This document shows, one piece after another, positions 28,786 to 37,643 of a stretch of DNA of 64,000 nucleotides. How positions within the stretch are numbered: position 1 is the first letter of the stretch; each line of letters starts with the position of its first letter. This DNA comes from Imperialibacter sp964351395 (GTDB taxonomy: Bacteria > Bacteroidota > Bacteroidia > Cytophagales > Cyclobacteriaceae), in the NCBI GenBank assembly GCA_964351395.1, contig CAYGOF010000008.1, positions 212,519 through 276,518 of the forward strand, given 5' to 3'. A program made the position numbers and the translations under genes. The notes below the pieces were generated by a model. The model saw only the letters and a list, made by a program, of their open reading frames with translations. It did no database searches and was not told the origin of the DNA.

Positions 28786-29498
28786 ATGTTAGTAAGAAAA
28801 ACCTTATGCCCGGTTCTCCTAATCATGGCAATAAGTTCGTGTACTCCATCGATCCTAAGAGATCAGTCTGTTGATAATTCTAACAATCGTCAAGATTGGC
28901 TCAAAGTAGAGAAAGAAGGTGAATCATTGGAATATTCAATTTATGAGGACCTAAACCGCTATTCGATCAAACTTAAAACCATTAGCAAAATATTCAAACC
29001 AGGATACTTGCTTTTGGCCTAACGTTAAAGATCGGGGTTAAGAAAAATAACCTCTCCATTGTTAACTATCCTATTGGCTTTTTTGAAAAGAAATATTTTG
29101 CTACATCTAATCAATTTTTCACTTTTTGGAAGGCGACTTACACAGCAAAAATCTGTAAGGCGAGAGTAAACAGGATCAAGAATATTGCTTACGTAAAGAG
29201 ATTAAATGGGCAAGAAGGGTATATCATGAAAGACTCCATTTCACAGGTTGGTCTATCATATTTCTTACACGATAACGAATTTATCTATGAACTCAATATT
29301 CCTAAAAAGAAAATTAGCCAACAGGTGTTTGCAAGCATTGTAGGGATAGAAATAGGACAAGTAAAGGTGGGACGACATTATTCCAATGTCACATCTGTCG
29401 AGAGGGGAAATCATATCAATGATTCCGATCATCTCTCCAAGTTAAGTTTTAAATGGGAAATATGGATTACCGGATATCAAGGTGCACTTGGTCCTTAA
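28786..29498 (+). pseudogene. frameshifted lipoprotein gene
   Basis: Frame 1 encodes a lipoprotein start (lipobox I-S-S-C at about 16-19) and ends at 29022. A second frame, open from before 29015 to the TAA at 29496-29498, continues with protein-like sequence (A-F-G-L-T-L-K-I-G, F-F-T-F-W-K-A-T-Y-T-A-K-I-C). One indel near 28995-29015 would restore a single protein of roughly 236 aa. I do not recognise the family. A sequencing error is the alternative. Confidence 0.6.
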
Positions 29499-29657
29499 CA
29501 GGATTCATAAATTCATGGAAGAACATATCCAAATGAATAAAGTGGATTTTAGTTTTTTGATTCGTAGTCACTGCATTTGTTTGAGGCAGCTAAATATCAT
29601 ACCGCTCAAAAACACCCACGGAAAGGTTTTTGATATACGTTAATGAGTGTCCTACCT

Positions 29658-29757
29658 CAATTGACCGAAAGGTAGTCGTCGCAAATAAAATTCAGCTCTA
29701 AATAAGTTGCTTCGGCTGCTATATTTTACGCCTCAGCGACCTTTCTGTACTCAATTG
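29658..29757. repeat. 100-bp imperfect inverted repeat
   Basis: CAATTGACCGAAAGGT (29658-29673) faces ACCTTTCTGTACTCAATTG (29739-29757), and GTCGTCGC faces GCGAC inside. It ends GATAAC on the right, the opposite polarity to the attC-like elements. It fills most of the 302-base gap 29499-29800 and may be a structured transcript or the relic of a small mobile element. Confidence 0.45.
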
Positions 29758-29800
29758 ATAACAACCCAAGTTTCTTTGAGAAATTAAAAAAAATAACAAA

Positions 29801-30532
29801 ATGAGAATGTTAAATAATAAAATCATGCTTGTAGTTCTCGCTCTTGCCGGACTCATAGTTCTCGATTCGTGTGATTCTGAAAATGCCCCCTCCTCTAACG
29901 AAGTTACTGAAGAAGATTTTGCAAACATCATTGGAACGGCTCTCAGTGAAGAGGATGGTGGTTTTGCGTATGACATAGATGTTCTTTTGGATGAAGTTCA
30001 GGAAGATTGTGGATATACCTGGAACGAATCTTTCACAGATCAGGAAACCATAGGCGTGCGCAATTTCGAAATCGATTATTCGATTGCCGCGGAGGTACAA
30101 TGCAGTAGTTCTGAGGAATTCATTAGCCTAACCTACGACTATACCATTGAGAGAAGTGCTGAACTGGTTCGGATTGATGTAGAAAGCTCTGCAATCAGTA
30201 CCTGGTTATTTTTTAATGATGGGGATAACTACATTCTCGACGGAAGTTATGATTACAGTGGTACTGAAACTTCTAAAGTCGATGATAAGAATATCTTCAC
30301 CAGTACCATAGAAATTTTATCGGAAGATCTAAAGATCAATCCTGATGGTGATTTTCTGAGTGGCTCTCTTAGCGTAATTCACGACATTGTTTCAACTGCT
30401 GGCGATCAAAGGGCGGCAACAGGTACGATCACCATTACTAGTGCCAACATTGGATTACTCGACTTGTCTGAATTCGATTACTTATATGAAATTGACCTCA
30501 AAACCGGCGAGGTAACACAAATAAAGCGGTAA
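29801..30532 (+). CDS. hypothetical acidic lipoprotein
   Basis: 243 aa; lipobox L-D-S-C with the cysteine near residue 24 (an internal M may be the true start). The mature part is acidic and beta-rich (T-Y-D-Y-T-I-E-R, L-D-G-S-Y-D-Y-S-G-T-E) and resembles surface lipoproteins without known function. It precedes the M43 protease by 50 bases on the same strand. Confidence 0.7.
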   Translation: MRMLNNKIMLVVLALAGLIVLDSCDSENAPSSNEVTEEDFANIIGTALSEEDGGFAYDIDVLLDEVQEDCGYTWNESFTDQETIGVRNFEIDYSIAAEVQCSSSEEFISLTYDYTIERSAELVRIDVESSAISTWLFFNDGDNYILDGSYDYSGTETSKVDDKNIFTSTIEILSEDLKINPDGDFLSGSLSVIHDIVSTAGDQRAATGTITITSANIGLLDLSEFDYLYEIDLKTGEVTQIKR

Positions 30533-30582
30533 TTTTCTATTGACAGCTCGGAAACAGTCGTGACGTTAACTATCAATTTGAG

Positions 30583-31479
30583 ATGATACTTAAGCATCCA
30601 TGGAGATCAGTGATGCTTTTCGCATTGATCCTCCTATCTTCTTGTTCAGATGATTCGAATCTGGAAATTAAAATTTATAGAATTCCCGTTGTGGTGCACG
30701 TAGTTCATAATGGACAAGAAGTAGGAATCGGGCCTAACATTGCTGAGGCACAAGTTCAGTCACAGATTGAGGTTCTCAATGAGGATTTTCGAAAAAAAGC
30801 CGGAACGAATGGCTATAATACAATCGGTATTGACACGCAAATAGAGTTCTATCTGGCAGATCGTGACCCAGATGGCAATCTCCTTCCGGAGCCGGGTATT
30901 CATCGATTCGATGGTAAAACGCCGGTATGGCCAACGGGTTTTGCCTCCACTGTTGATAAGATACTTAAACCAGCGACTATTTGGGATCCCAATCGTTATT
31001 TCAATATCTGGACGGTGAACTTTGGGGGGTTTATTGGCAGAAATCTTTTGGGTTATGCTCAGTTCCCATCCAATTCAGGTCTTCCTGGCCTTCAGGAAGA
31101 TGAAGGTAATGCAGAAACAGATGGAGTCGTGATTGGGTTTCAATACTTTGGAAGTTCAGAAAAAGGAAATTTTCCTGATTTAAACACAACCTATCATCTT
31201 GGTAGAACGCTAACTCATGAAGTGGGGCACTGGCTCGGGTTGCGGCACATTTGGGGAGATGGTGATTGCTCAGTTGACGACTTTTGTAACGACACTCCTC
31301 TGTCTAATGATGCAAATTATACTTGTGATGAACACTCTTCTTGTGGCTCAAGAGATATGATTGAAAATTATATGGATTACACCGAGGATCAATGTATGAA
31401 TCTATTTACGCAAGATCAGAAAGAGAGGATGATCCAGGTTTTGCGTAATAGTCCTCGTCGGAAAACCCTGTATGAATGA
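30583..31479 (+). CDS. M43 (pappalysin-like) zinc metalloprotease lipoprotein
   Basis: 298 aa. Lipobox L-L-S-S-C with C21. The metzincin zinc motif HEVGHWLGLRH spans 212-222, with N-Y-M-D-Y downstream as the Met-turn. The N-terminal R-I-P-V-V-V-H-V-V-H is typical of M43B secreted proteases of Bacteroidota. There is no C-terminal sorting domain, so it is probably lipid-anchored. Its stop overlaps the next gene (ATGA). Confidence 0.92.
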   Translation: MILKHPWRSVMLFALILLSSCSDDSNLEIKIYRIPVVVHVVHNGQEVGIGPNIAEAQVQSQIEVLNEDFRKKAGTNGYNTIGIDTQIEFYLADRDPDGNLLPEPGIHRFDGKTPVWPTGFASTVDKILKPATIWDPNRYFNIWTVNFGGFIGRNLLGYAQFPSNSGLPGLQEDEGNAETDGVVIGFQYFGSSEKGNFPDLNTTYHLGRTLTHEVGHWLGLRHIWGDGDCSVDDFCNDTPLSNDANYTCDEHSSCGSRDMIENYMDYTEDQCMNLFTQDQKERMIQVLRNSPRRKTLYE

Positions 31480-32339
31480 ATCAACTACTTAGGACAGTTC
31501 TCTTACTAGCAGTATTTAGTAATTGCATGGGTCAGGAATTTGAGTTACTGGAAGTGGAATATGCAAGGTATCCTAATGCTGCCTTGAACATGCGGGATAG
31601 TATTGAAGCTAATATTTCAGAATATCAAGTTTCACTTTTGATGCCTGCTCTTCAGAAAGAAAAATGGTCTTTCCTGGCCGGAGCAACCTATCGGCTGGTA
31701 GTTCCGGAAAGCACAGATCGACAATCTAGTGATGATCTTTTTTTTCTTGGCCTGCGCCTTGCAGGTATTTTTAGTTTATCGAATAATGAACAATTGATTG
31801 TTAGTACTTTTCCCGCTATTTCTACTACAGACGAGCCCGAGAGTTTTTCCGGAGATAATTTTTTGATGCAAGGTGGGATTCTGTTTAAAAACCAAATGAG
31901 TGAACAGTTTTCCTAAAGTTTAGGTGTTATCAGCACGTCAAGGTTCGGCAAACCTTTGATTTTACCATCCTTGGGTATGACACGGGCTGGTGCTAAAATG
32001 AAGTTGGAAGTGAACTTACCCTTTTTTGTTTAGACGATGTGGAATTACGCAAAACCCTTCTCTTATGGTTTTAAAATAGATGTAAATGGGAGCCAATACA
32101 ATCTGAACAATGAATCATTTAATGGAGCTGAAGTGGACTTACTTCGATTCTCACGTGTACGATTGGGACCTGAATTTCAGTATCGAATTGCTGGCCCTCT
32201 GGTATTCGAACTTTTTGCAGGGATTGTAGCAAGGCGAACATATAACTTTGAGCTGATTGGAAGTGATGATATTGATTTACGCTTAGAAAATGGTCCTTTT
32301 ATTTCTGCGAGGCTTTGTATTAAACCAGGTAAACAATAA
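31476..32339 (+). pseudogene. outer membrane protein gene broken by two in-frame stops (DUF6268-like)
   Basis: One continuous frame runs from the ATG at 31476 to the TAA at 32337-32339, interrupted by TAA at 31914-31916 and TAG at about 32031-32033. The sequence between the stops is protein-like (S-L-G-V-I-S-T-S-R-F-G-K-P-L-I-L-P), and both flanks read as a secreted barrel with signal peptide. Removing the stops gives about 287 aa. The pattern suggests nonsense decay. Confidence 0.7.
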
Positions 32340-32517
32340 TCAAATTATTATAAGTATGAAAAAAGTAATTCTAATACCAATGATCTCAGCCGCTTACTGA
32401 TCCATAACTGGTCGGTACTGTGAATCGCCACCTTTTTAATCAGTCATTAATTCTTGATCTGGATGGTACGTGGAAAAGGCAGGCTATTTTGCATTGCTTT
32501 AGTTTGAGTGCCGCATG
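32340..32517. other. start of a 630-base gene-free region
   Basis: No gene. The region 32340-32969 as a whole carries three distinct repeat families described next. Confidence 0.4.
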
Positions 32518-32580
32518 CGCGGCAATGCAAATGTGCCTGACTGTGCGAAATGAAACTGTAAACTGTCAGGCGGGTATTAC
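32518..32580. repeat. 63-bp intergenic repeat, copy 2
   Basis: Same length and order of blocks as 20845-20907 (CGCGGC, ATGCAAATGTGC, CTGTAAACTGTC, CGGGTAT), with scattered substitutions. Confidence 0.65.
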
Positions 32581-32584
32581 ACCA

Positions 32585-32627
32585 ACATCCGGGTATGGAC
32601 TGGTCCATATCCCCGTTATGCATAACA
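32585..32627. repeat. short repeat D, copy 1
   Basis: ACATCCGGGTATGGACTGGT followed by CCATATCCCC resembles 38621-38660. TGGAC and GTCCA can pair in this copy. Confidence 0.45.
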
Positions 32628-32825
32628 CGTAAATAGTAGAAATTTAATTTCTTTTACCATGTGGCCATCAGACAGCCACTCACTCTTCAGCATATCTAAT
32701 GCTAAGCGAAAAGCATGAAGTGCTATTGCCGGACTAGCGACCCCAACTATCCTCCCCTCCTACTTGCGCCTGTCCACCAAACAGGCGATGAAGTCAACTG
32801 CAATATTGACTGGCTTTTCCAATAG

Positions 32826-32944
32826 CGACCGCGGCTTTGCATTTTAAGCAAGTCCAAATCCTGCTTCTCCTTACCGGATCACAGTTCCTACGGTAAGGCT
32901 TCGGCTTTCTCGCAAAGCGAGGGCAGATGCCGAACGGCTGGAAT
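32826..32944. repeat. 119-bp intergenic repeat B, copy 1
   Basis: Blocks GCTTTGCATTTTAAGC, ACCGGATCACAGTTCCTACG, TTTCTCGC, AGCGA and ATGCCGAAC recur at 35548-35664 and in part at 38741-38808. TTACCG and CGGTAA flank the GATCACAG block as a small stem. Not coding. Confidence 0.65.
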
Positions 32945-32969
32945 GTTAAGAAATTGAAACAAATTATCC

Positions 32970-33713
32970 TTAGCGCTCTTCGATGATCTCCTTAGTAGAA
33001 AAGCGATACCGCATATTTCTGTAGACAGCTATATCCGTGATGTCCTTAGGAGTCCCATTTGGGATAGCTCTGGCATTGGCAGACACACGGTATTCCCCCT
33101 TGACGGGCAACACCCGATGCCAACAGTGCCCATGCAAGATCACAAGCGTTCCCTTTTTTGGCGACAGCACTATTTGATTCTCCAAGTCCTCATGCGGTTT
33201 GCCTGCCGGTATCTCACCTATTTTGTGAGAGCCCGGGTAAACAATCGTTTGGCCGCCCGTTTTCTCATCAATGTCATGGGTATAAAAAAGGCGATTTAGG
33301 TTAAATCTACTTGAATCTTCCGGCGGACTGTCCTGATGCCAGGCCTGGCCCTGGGTACCTTGTTTTGAAAACATCACCATCAGATAAAGCGATTCCCAGC
33401 CTTTCCCCAAAATACTGTGGGTGAGGTTTTTAAGCTGTTCGTCCTCTTCAATGGCCTGGAAGTTGGCATCGCCTTCCTGTAAAGGAAACCAAGGAATAAC
33501 TTCTGTCGCTGATTTTTGAATGAAGTCATCCGAATGTTCCCACCCTGGATTTTTTCCAAAATGTGCGAGAGTCACCTTATTCAAATGATCCATCAACCCA
33601 TCCTTGAAAAAGTTTTCTATCACAACATATCCCTGCTCCCAGAAGTCCTGGACGTATTGTTGATCATTCATTGGTTTAACGTTCTTAGGTTCCATTGAAG
33701 AAATATATTTCAA
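32970..33713 (-). CDS. phytanoyl-CoA dioxygenase (PhyH) family protein
   Basis: 247 aa; M7 or M15 could be the true start. The Fe(II)/2-oxoglutarate oxygenase facial triad is visible: H126-x-D128 in W-H-Q-D, and a distal histidine at 196 or 199 in H-G-H-C-W-H-R, with R209 for 2-oxoglutarate. The family hydroxylates lipids or small molecules; the substrate is unknown. It stands alone on the minus strand between repeats. Confidence 0.88.
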   Translation of the reverse strand: MKYISSMEPKNVKPMNDQQYVQDFWEQGYVVIENFFKDGLMDHLNKVTLAHFGKNPGWEHSDDFIQKSATEVIPWFPLQEGDANFQAIEEDEQLKNLTHSILGKGWESLYLMVMFSKQGTQGQAWHQDSPPEDSSRFNLNRLFYTHDIDEKTGGQTIVYPGSHKIGEIPAGKPHEDLENQIVLSPKKGTLVILHGHCWHRVLPVKGEYRVSANARAIPNGTPKDITDIAVYRNMRYRFSTKEIIEER

Positions 33714-33767
33714 TTTCCAAGTTCAAACAAAAGTCTATTATGTGGGAGATCTGTACCCTAATTAAGC

Positions 33768-33830
33768 TAACAACTCGCTTAGATGGGTTTGGGAGTTTTA
33801 TCCAACTCCATTTAAACTAGCACTCAGTCA
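33768..33830 (-). repeat. left half of a long-type attC-like element
   Basis: TAACAACTCGCTTAGATGGG followed by TTTGGGAGTTTTAT and CAACTCC matches the left half of the element at 46276 (TAACGCCTCGGTAAAATGAG, then TGTGGGAGTTTTATGCAGCTCC). No right half is recognisable, so the element is decayed. The rest of the 589-base gap up to 34302 holds no gene. Confidence 0.5.
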
Positions 33831-34173
33831 TGCCTTTCCAACCAAACATTGAGCAAAAGCATGTAGATGATAAAACTAAAGGTTGTGGAGGAAATTCCAA
33901 ACGATCACATTCAAGACAACAAAGGAAGGGTACTTTAGTGCAGGTTCATCATCCCCGTTACTATTTTAAGGCTGTTACTCTTCGTCATCAGCCAGTGGAA
34001 AAACGATGCAATCGCCCGTCTCGCTCATCCTCGTTTCTGCTGTCTCAAACGAAGACGATTGAGGCTTAGCTTCTGGAGCTTATTCATACCAATTCTTCTT
34101 ACAATAAGAAAAATTAGTTGTGCGCTATCAGCTTAAAAAAGTGAGTGCTTACTCGAAAACCAATAAATCTTAT

Positions 34174-34305
34174 GGTCTGATATAAGAGCAGTAGCGGAAT
34201 TCAATGTCATTTATTCGCTTCCGCCGCAAAAGTTAGTCTAATGCAAGGTCCCGAATTTTACTGCTTCTTCCGCTATTGCTTTTATCAATGCTGCGTGCAG
34301 CCCTA
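34174..34305 (-). repeat. attC-like palindrome with eroded ends
   Basis: ATAAGAGCAGTAGCGGAA on the left faces TTCCGCTATTGCTTTTAT on the right; the same arms occur at 36.97 and 40.95 kb. The terminal YAAC/GTTR are not preserved. It abuts the 3' end of the DUF2892 gene, as expected for a site downstream of a leftward cassette gene. Confidence 0.55.
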
Positions 34306-34515
34306 TTTCTTTTCCTGCATCTTACAAGTACTTAATCCGAAAGGTGCATAAAGCGGACAAAAACTAATCAAACTTGTTAACACAAACACACCTGAAAGGA
34401 CTAATAGCACCAATCCTAATGTTCCTGTTACCATTCCTGTGAAATAAAGAACTGCTACAATTGCCGCGATCAATACTCTAATAATTCTATCGGCAGTACC
34501 CATGTTACTTTTCAT
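34303..34515 (-). CDS. DUF2892 / YgaP-type small membrane protein
   Basis: 70 aa. N-M-G-T-A-D-R-I-I-R-V at the start, two hydrophobic helices (about 12-27 and 30-50), and C-P-L-Y-A-P-F-G then C-K at the end match the YgaP-like inner membrane family, often found with sulfur or rhodanese genes. The Crp-like gene lies 78 bases upstream on the same strand; both probably travel together. Confidence 0.88.
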   Translation of the reverse strand: MKSNMGTADRIIRVLIAAIVAVLYFTGMVTGTLGLVLLVLSGVFVLTSLISFCPLYAPFGLSTCKMQEKK

Positions 34516-34593
34516 TGTCGTATGATTTAATTTGTTTTAGCATTATTGCTTCACAAAAAACCAAAATGAATTCACCCTATGCAGTGACCGCGG

Positions 34594-35220
34594 TCACCAC
34601 TGACTAATAATTTTTATTTCACCGTCATTTTGTTCAACTTTTCCATCAGTTTCAAGTTTTTTCATCACTCTTGAAACTACCTCTCTCGCAGTTCCTAATT
34701 CATTGGCTAATTGACCGTGGCTTATTTTAATGCATCTACTATTTATCAGTTCTGTTTTCCTTTTCAAATGGTCATATAATCTCTTGTCCATTCTATCTAA
34801 AAGCAAATGGCTTATGGTATCCAAAAGCTCCGAATACCTTAGGTTAAATTGATTGTAAAATAATTCATTGAACTCGGGGTATTCTTTTAGCCAGGCAGGT
34901 AGATATTCAACAGGTATCAAGACTATTTTGGAATCCTCTTCAGTTTGTGCGAACACTCTACTCGGCGTGTTTTTTAGCGCTGCATAAAATGACATCACGC
35001 AGCTTTGAGATGGCTCGATATAGTAGAGTAGCAATTCTTTTTCGTCAAACTTCGAATAAACTTTGACCAGCCCTTCAAGGACAATAGGTAAAACTTTAAC
35101 GTACTGTTGTTCTCTTAATATTTCAGTCCCTTTTGGAATTTCCTTGATACTTGATTCGCTAAGTATCAAGTCAACCAATTCAGGCTTTAAAAAAGACAAT
35201 ATGTTTTTGTTAAATTCCAT
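34594..35220 (-). CDS. Crp/Fnr-family transcriptional regulator
   Basis: 208 aa with an N-terminal cyclic-nucleotide-binding-like barrel (about 15-120) and a full Crp-type winged helix at about 145-205: I-S-H-G-Q-L-A-N-E-L-G-T-A-R-E-V-V-S-R then L-E. In Bacteroidota this subgroup often sits next to DUF2892/YgaP genes, as here, and may sense oxidative or sulfur stress. Confidence 0.9.
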   Translation of the reverse strand: MEFNKNILSFLKPELVDLILSESSIKEIPKGTEILREQQYVKVLPIVLEGLVKVYSKFDEKELLLYYIEPSQSCVMSFYAALKNTPSRVFAQTEEDSKIVLIPVEYLPAWLKEYPEFNELFYNQFNLRYSELLDTISHLLLDRMDKRLYDHLKRKTELINSRCIKISHGQLANELGTAREVVSRVMKKLETDGKVEQNDGEIKIISQW

Positions 35221-35269
35221 CTATTTTGGGTGTGTAAAACTTCGAGGCAAAATGAGTAAAAGAGGTTTT

Positions 35270-35410
35270 CTAAACTTGGTTTCCACTTGTATCTGATCAC
35301 GCTTTGCCAAACATAGCTAAAGCGAAGGCCGACCTACCGATAGCTATCGGTAGTTAAATTTATACTTTGCGGCTGATAATCCAAGCGATGAAACTCAAGT
35401 CATCTGGCGA
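35270..35410 (-). repeat. attC-like element, degenerate long type
   Basis: The core matches the element at 17.4 kb (CACGC, TTGCCAA, AGCGA, GGCC, CCTACCGATAGCTATCGGTA, then TTTGCGGC and ATCCAAGC). It contains the perfect 16-bp palindrome ACCGATAGCTATCGGT. Outer YAAC/GTTR ends are absent. Confidence 0.5.
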
Positions 35411-35547
35411 CACCTGCTTTAATCTTGGTTTATAATATCCACGATTCTATTTGCGTCTAAGTTGGACCTTAAAAATCTACAGGGCTATGCAATTGCCAGA
35501 CTTCTCTATCCTCGCTTCCTCAATCACTCAAACTAGGACGACTGGGG

Positions 35548-35664
35548 AGGCCGCAGCTTTGCATTTTAAGCTAGCACACACGTTGTCTATACCGGATCAC
35601 AGATCCTACGATAAGGGTTCAGGGTTCTCGCTCAGCGATGGGAAATGCCGAACAGTTGAAATAG
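35548..35664. repeat. 117-bp intergenic repeat B, copy 2
   Basis: GCTTTGCATTTTAAGC, ACCGGATCACAGATCCTACG, TTCTCGCTCAGCGATGGG and ATGCCGAAC match the copy at 32826-32944 in order and spacing. It fills most of the gap before the next gene. Confidence 0.65.
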
Positions 35665-35780
35665 GGTGAATCATTCCCTGTTGCTCTATCAACTCATCAT
35701 TGGATGAAAAAATAGTGGTAGTTTAGGCCATGCCAAATAAGCCTTCCCTCGCAGAAGGCTTTTCTCTAATCATCAATGAC

Positions 35781-36827
35781 ATGGATACAATTCTGATATA
35801 TGGGGCCTATGGGTATACCGGAAGACTTATAGTAGACCAGCTCCTGGCTATGGGTCTGAAGCCGATCGTGGCAGGCAGAGATGCGGCCAGGACCAAATCT
35901 CATGCTGACGAAAAGGGCCTGGAATACATGGTATTCGATATCAATGATGCCAATGCCCTCGTTGAGTTTCTATCGAAAGGTAAAGTAGTCATTCACTGTG
36001 CCGGCCCATTCATACACACGGCCAGGCAAATGATCGAGGCATGTCTCGTCACAGGGACGCACTATATGGATATTGCTGGTGAATATCAGGTTTTTGATTT
36101 GGCGCAAATGTATAACGAGCAAGCAAAGGAGAAGGGCATTATGCTTTTGCCCGGTGCAGGTTTTGACGTTGTACCGTCCGACTGCTTAGCGGCACATTTG
36201 GCAGCACAGCTGCCTGACGCTACCGATTTGATCTTGTCTTTTGTGAACAAAGGAGGCAGTCTGTCTCGTGGCACCACTAAAACCATGATTGAGAACCTTG
36301 GAGAGCCGACCATGTACCGAAAGAATGGGGAGTATGTGCCAAGTAAAATGGGTGCATTGACGCGCCTCGTAAATTATGGTGACTTTGAGCAGATGGCCAT
36401 GGCTATTTCGTGGGGAGATATTTCATCTGCCCACTTCAGCACAGGCATTCCGAATATTAAAGTTTTTGCCGGCACGCATCCCAAGCAGATCAAACAGGTA
36501 AGAATGATGAATAGCCTTGGCTTTCTGTTCCGATGGGGGTTTGTTCGTAGTTTTCTGAAGAAACAGCTGGACAAGAAACCCGCTGGACCAACTGATGAAA
36601 AGCGAGAAAAATCAAAGACTTACCTATGGGGGCAAGTAAGCAATGGAACAGCTACTAAAGAAGCACGGCTTGTCACCACGAATGGTTACACATTGACGGC
36701 TGAAACGGTTTCAAAGATCGCTACACGGATTTTGGCTGACAATTATAAAGTAGGTTATCAAACACCTTCCTCAGTGTATGGAAAGGAACTGATCCTGGAG
36801 ATGAAGGATTGCGCATGGCTGAATTAA
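35781..36827 (+). CDS. saccharopine dehydrogenase-like / trans-acting enoyl reductase-type oxidoreductase
   Basis: 348 aa from the ATG at 35781, which places the Rossmann motif Y-G-A-Y-G-Y-T-G-R at residues 6-14, as in the family; the frame is open 17 codons further up without coding character. V-V-I-H-C-A-G-P-F and D-I-A-G-E follow, then L-L-P-G-A-G-F-D-V-V-P-S-D. These are the hallmarks of the saccharopine-dehydrogenase-like group that acts on lipids or amino-acid derivatives with NAD(P)H. It is one of the few rightward genes in this part of the window. Confidence 0.85.
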   Translation: MDTILIYGAYGYTGRLIVDQLLAMGLKPIVAGRDAARTKSHADEKGLEYMVFDINDANALVEFLSKGKVVIHCAGPFIHTARQMIEACLVTGTHYMDIAGEYQVFDLAQMYNEQAKEKGIMLLPGAGFDVVPSDCLAAHLAAQLPDATDLILSFVNKGGSLSRGTTKTMIENLGEPTMYRKNGEYVPSKMGALTRLVNYGDFEQMAMAISWGDISSAHFSTGIPNIKVFAGTHPKQIKQVRMMNSLGFLFRWGFVRSFLKKQLDKKPAGPTDEKREKSKTYLWGQVSNGTATKEARLVTTNGYTLTAETVSKIATRILADNYKVGYQTPSSVYGKELILEMKDCAWLN

Positions 36828-36968
36828 GTGTTTGTTTTAGCCCTTTTTGCGTAAGTGATTTCACTGGAGCCTTTGTTGATTGTTAGCTTTTTTTCGATAG
36901 CAAATAGATAGCTGATAAATAGCAAATTCGTGGTACTTGAAGATGAAAAAGAAGTGCAGAGGTTTTAT

Positions 36969-37092
36969 TAACGGACAAGTATAATAGCAGTAGCGGATTT
37001 TAGAACTACTACCTGTCCGACACCACCAAAGTTTATTATATGCTCAGAACCTAATGTTCAAACTTCACCCGCTATTGCTGGTGTACAATATT
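36969..37092 (-). repeat. attC-like palindrome with eroded right end
   Basis: TAACGGACAAGTATAATAGC then AGTAGCGG on the left faces CCGCTATTGCTGGTGTAC on the right. TAAC is present at 36969-36972 but no GTTR is found at the far end, which runs into the 3' end of the HxlR gene. Related arms occur at 34.17 and 40.95 kb. Confidence 0.55.
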
Positions 37093-37514
37093 TTTGCCAG
37101 TTTTTCTCTGTATTTTTTTTCTATTTCATTCGCAAAAGTTGTTTTATCCTTCCTTAGGAATTCCATTGTTTCTCCATTCACAATGGTCGGATGTATGTCT
37201 CTAAGATTCCCATCGCTCCAAGTGGCAAGTTCTACAAGGACTGGTGTCAAAGACAGTCCTTTTTCAGTCAAGAGGTAAAGGTTAGTCTTTTTATTGTCTG
37301 GTCTTTGGGTTTTTATGATTAGTCCCACTTCTTCCAAGAATTTGAGCTTGGCAGAAAGAATATTGGTCGCAATAGCTTCATCACTTTCTGTGAAGTCTTT
37401 GAAAGTCTCTTTTCCTTCAATTAGCATTTGCTTTATGATAACCAATATCCACTTGTCACCTACAATGTCCAAGGCTGAAGTAAAGGGGCAATCACATCTA
37501 AAATCTTGTCGCAT
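37065..37514 (-). CDS. HxlR-family transcriptional regulator
   Basis: 149 aa. C7 and C9 (F-R-C-D-C-P) precede the winged helix: L-D-I-V-G-D-K-W-I-L-V-I-I, then A-T-N-I-L-S-A-K-L-K-F-L-E-E-V-G-L-I. An extra C-terminal helical tail makes it longer than the 110-120 aa norm. The cysteine may sense electrophiles or quinones as in relatives. It is divergent from the SnoaL-like gene, with operator-like repeats between. Confidence 0.9.
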   Translation of the reverse strand: MRQDFRCDCPFTSALDIVGDKWILVIIKQMLIEGKETFKDFTESDEAIATNILSAKLKFLEEVGLIIKTQRPDNKKTNLYLLTEKGLSLTPVLVELATWSDGNLRDIHPTIVNGETMEFLRKDKTTFANEIEKKYREKLAKILYTSNSG

Positions 37515-37535
37515 CTGTTAAGCTACCATTAATTA

Positions 37536-37617
37536 TTACTTGCAAAGTGCAATTTATTTTCATTTTTTACTTGCATATCGAAAGTTATTTGTAATATTGC
37601 TTGCATATCAAAAGTAA
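37536..37617. promoter_or_regulatory. three operator-like repeats between hxlR-type regulator and SnoaL gene
   Basis: TTACTTGCAAAGTGCAA (37536), TTACTTGCATATCGAAAGTTA (37567) and TTGCTTGCATATCAAAAGTAA (37597) are spaced about 30 bp apart. Each is an imperfect ACTT...AAGT palindrome, the layout reported for HxlR-family sites. Control of both divergent genes is inferred. Confidence 0.6.
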
Positions 37618-37643
37618 TAACCATTTATCAAAGGACAAAATCA

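Noticed and set aside
33830..34069. Plus-strand frame of 79 codons
   Set aside because: Low-complexity basic sequence between decayed repeats with no family features.
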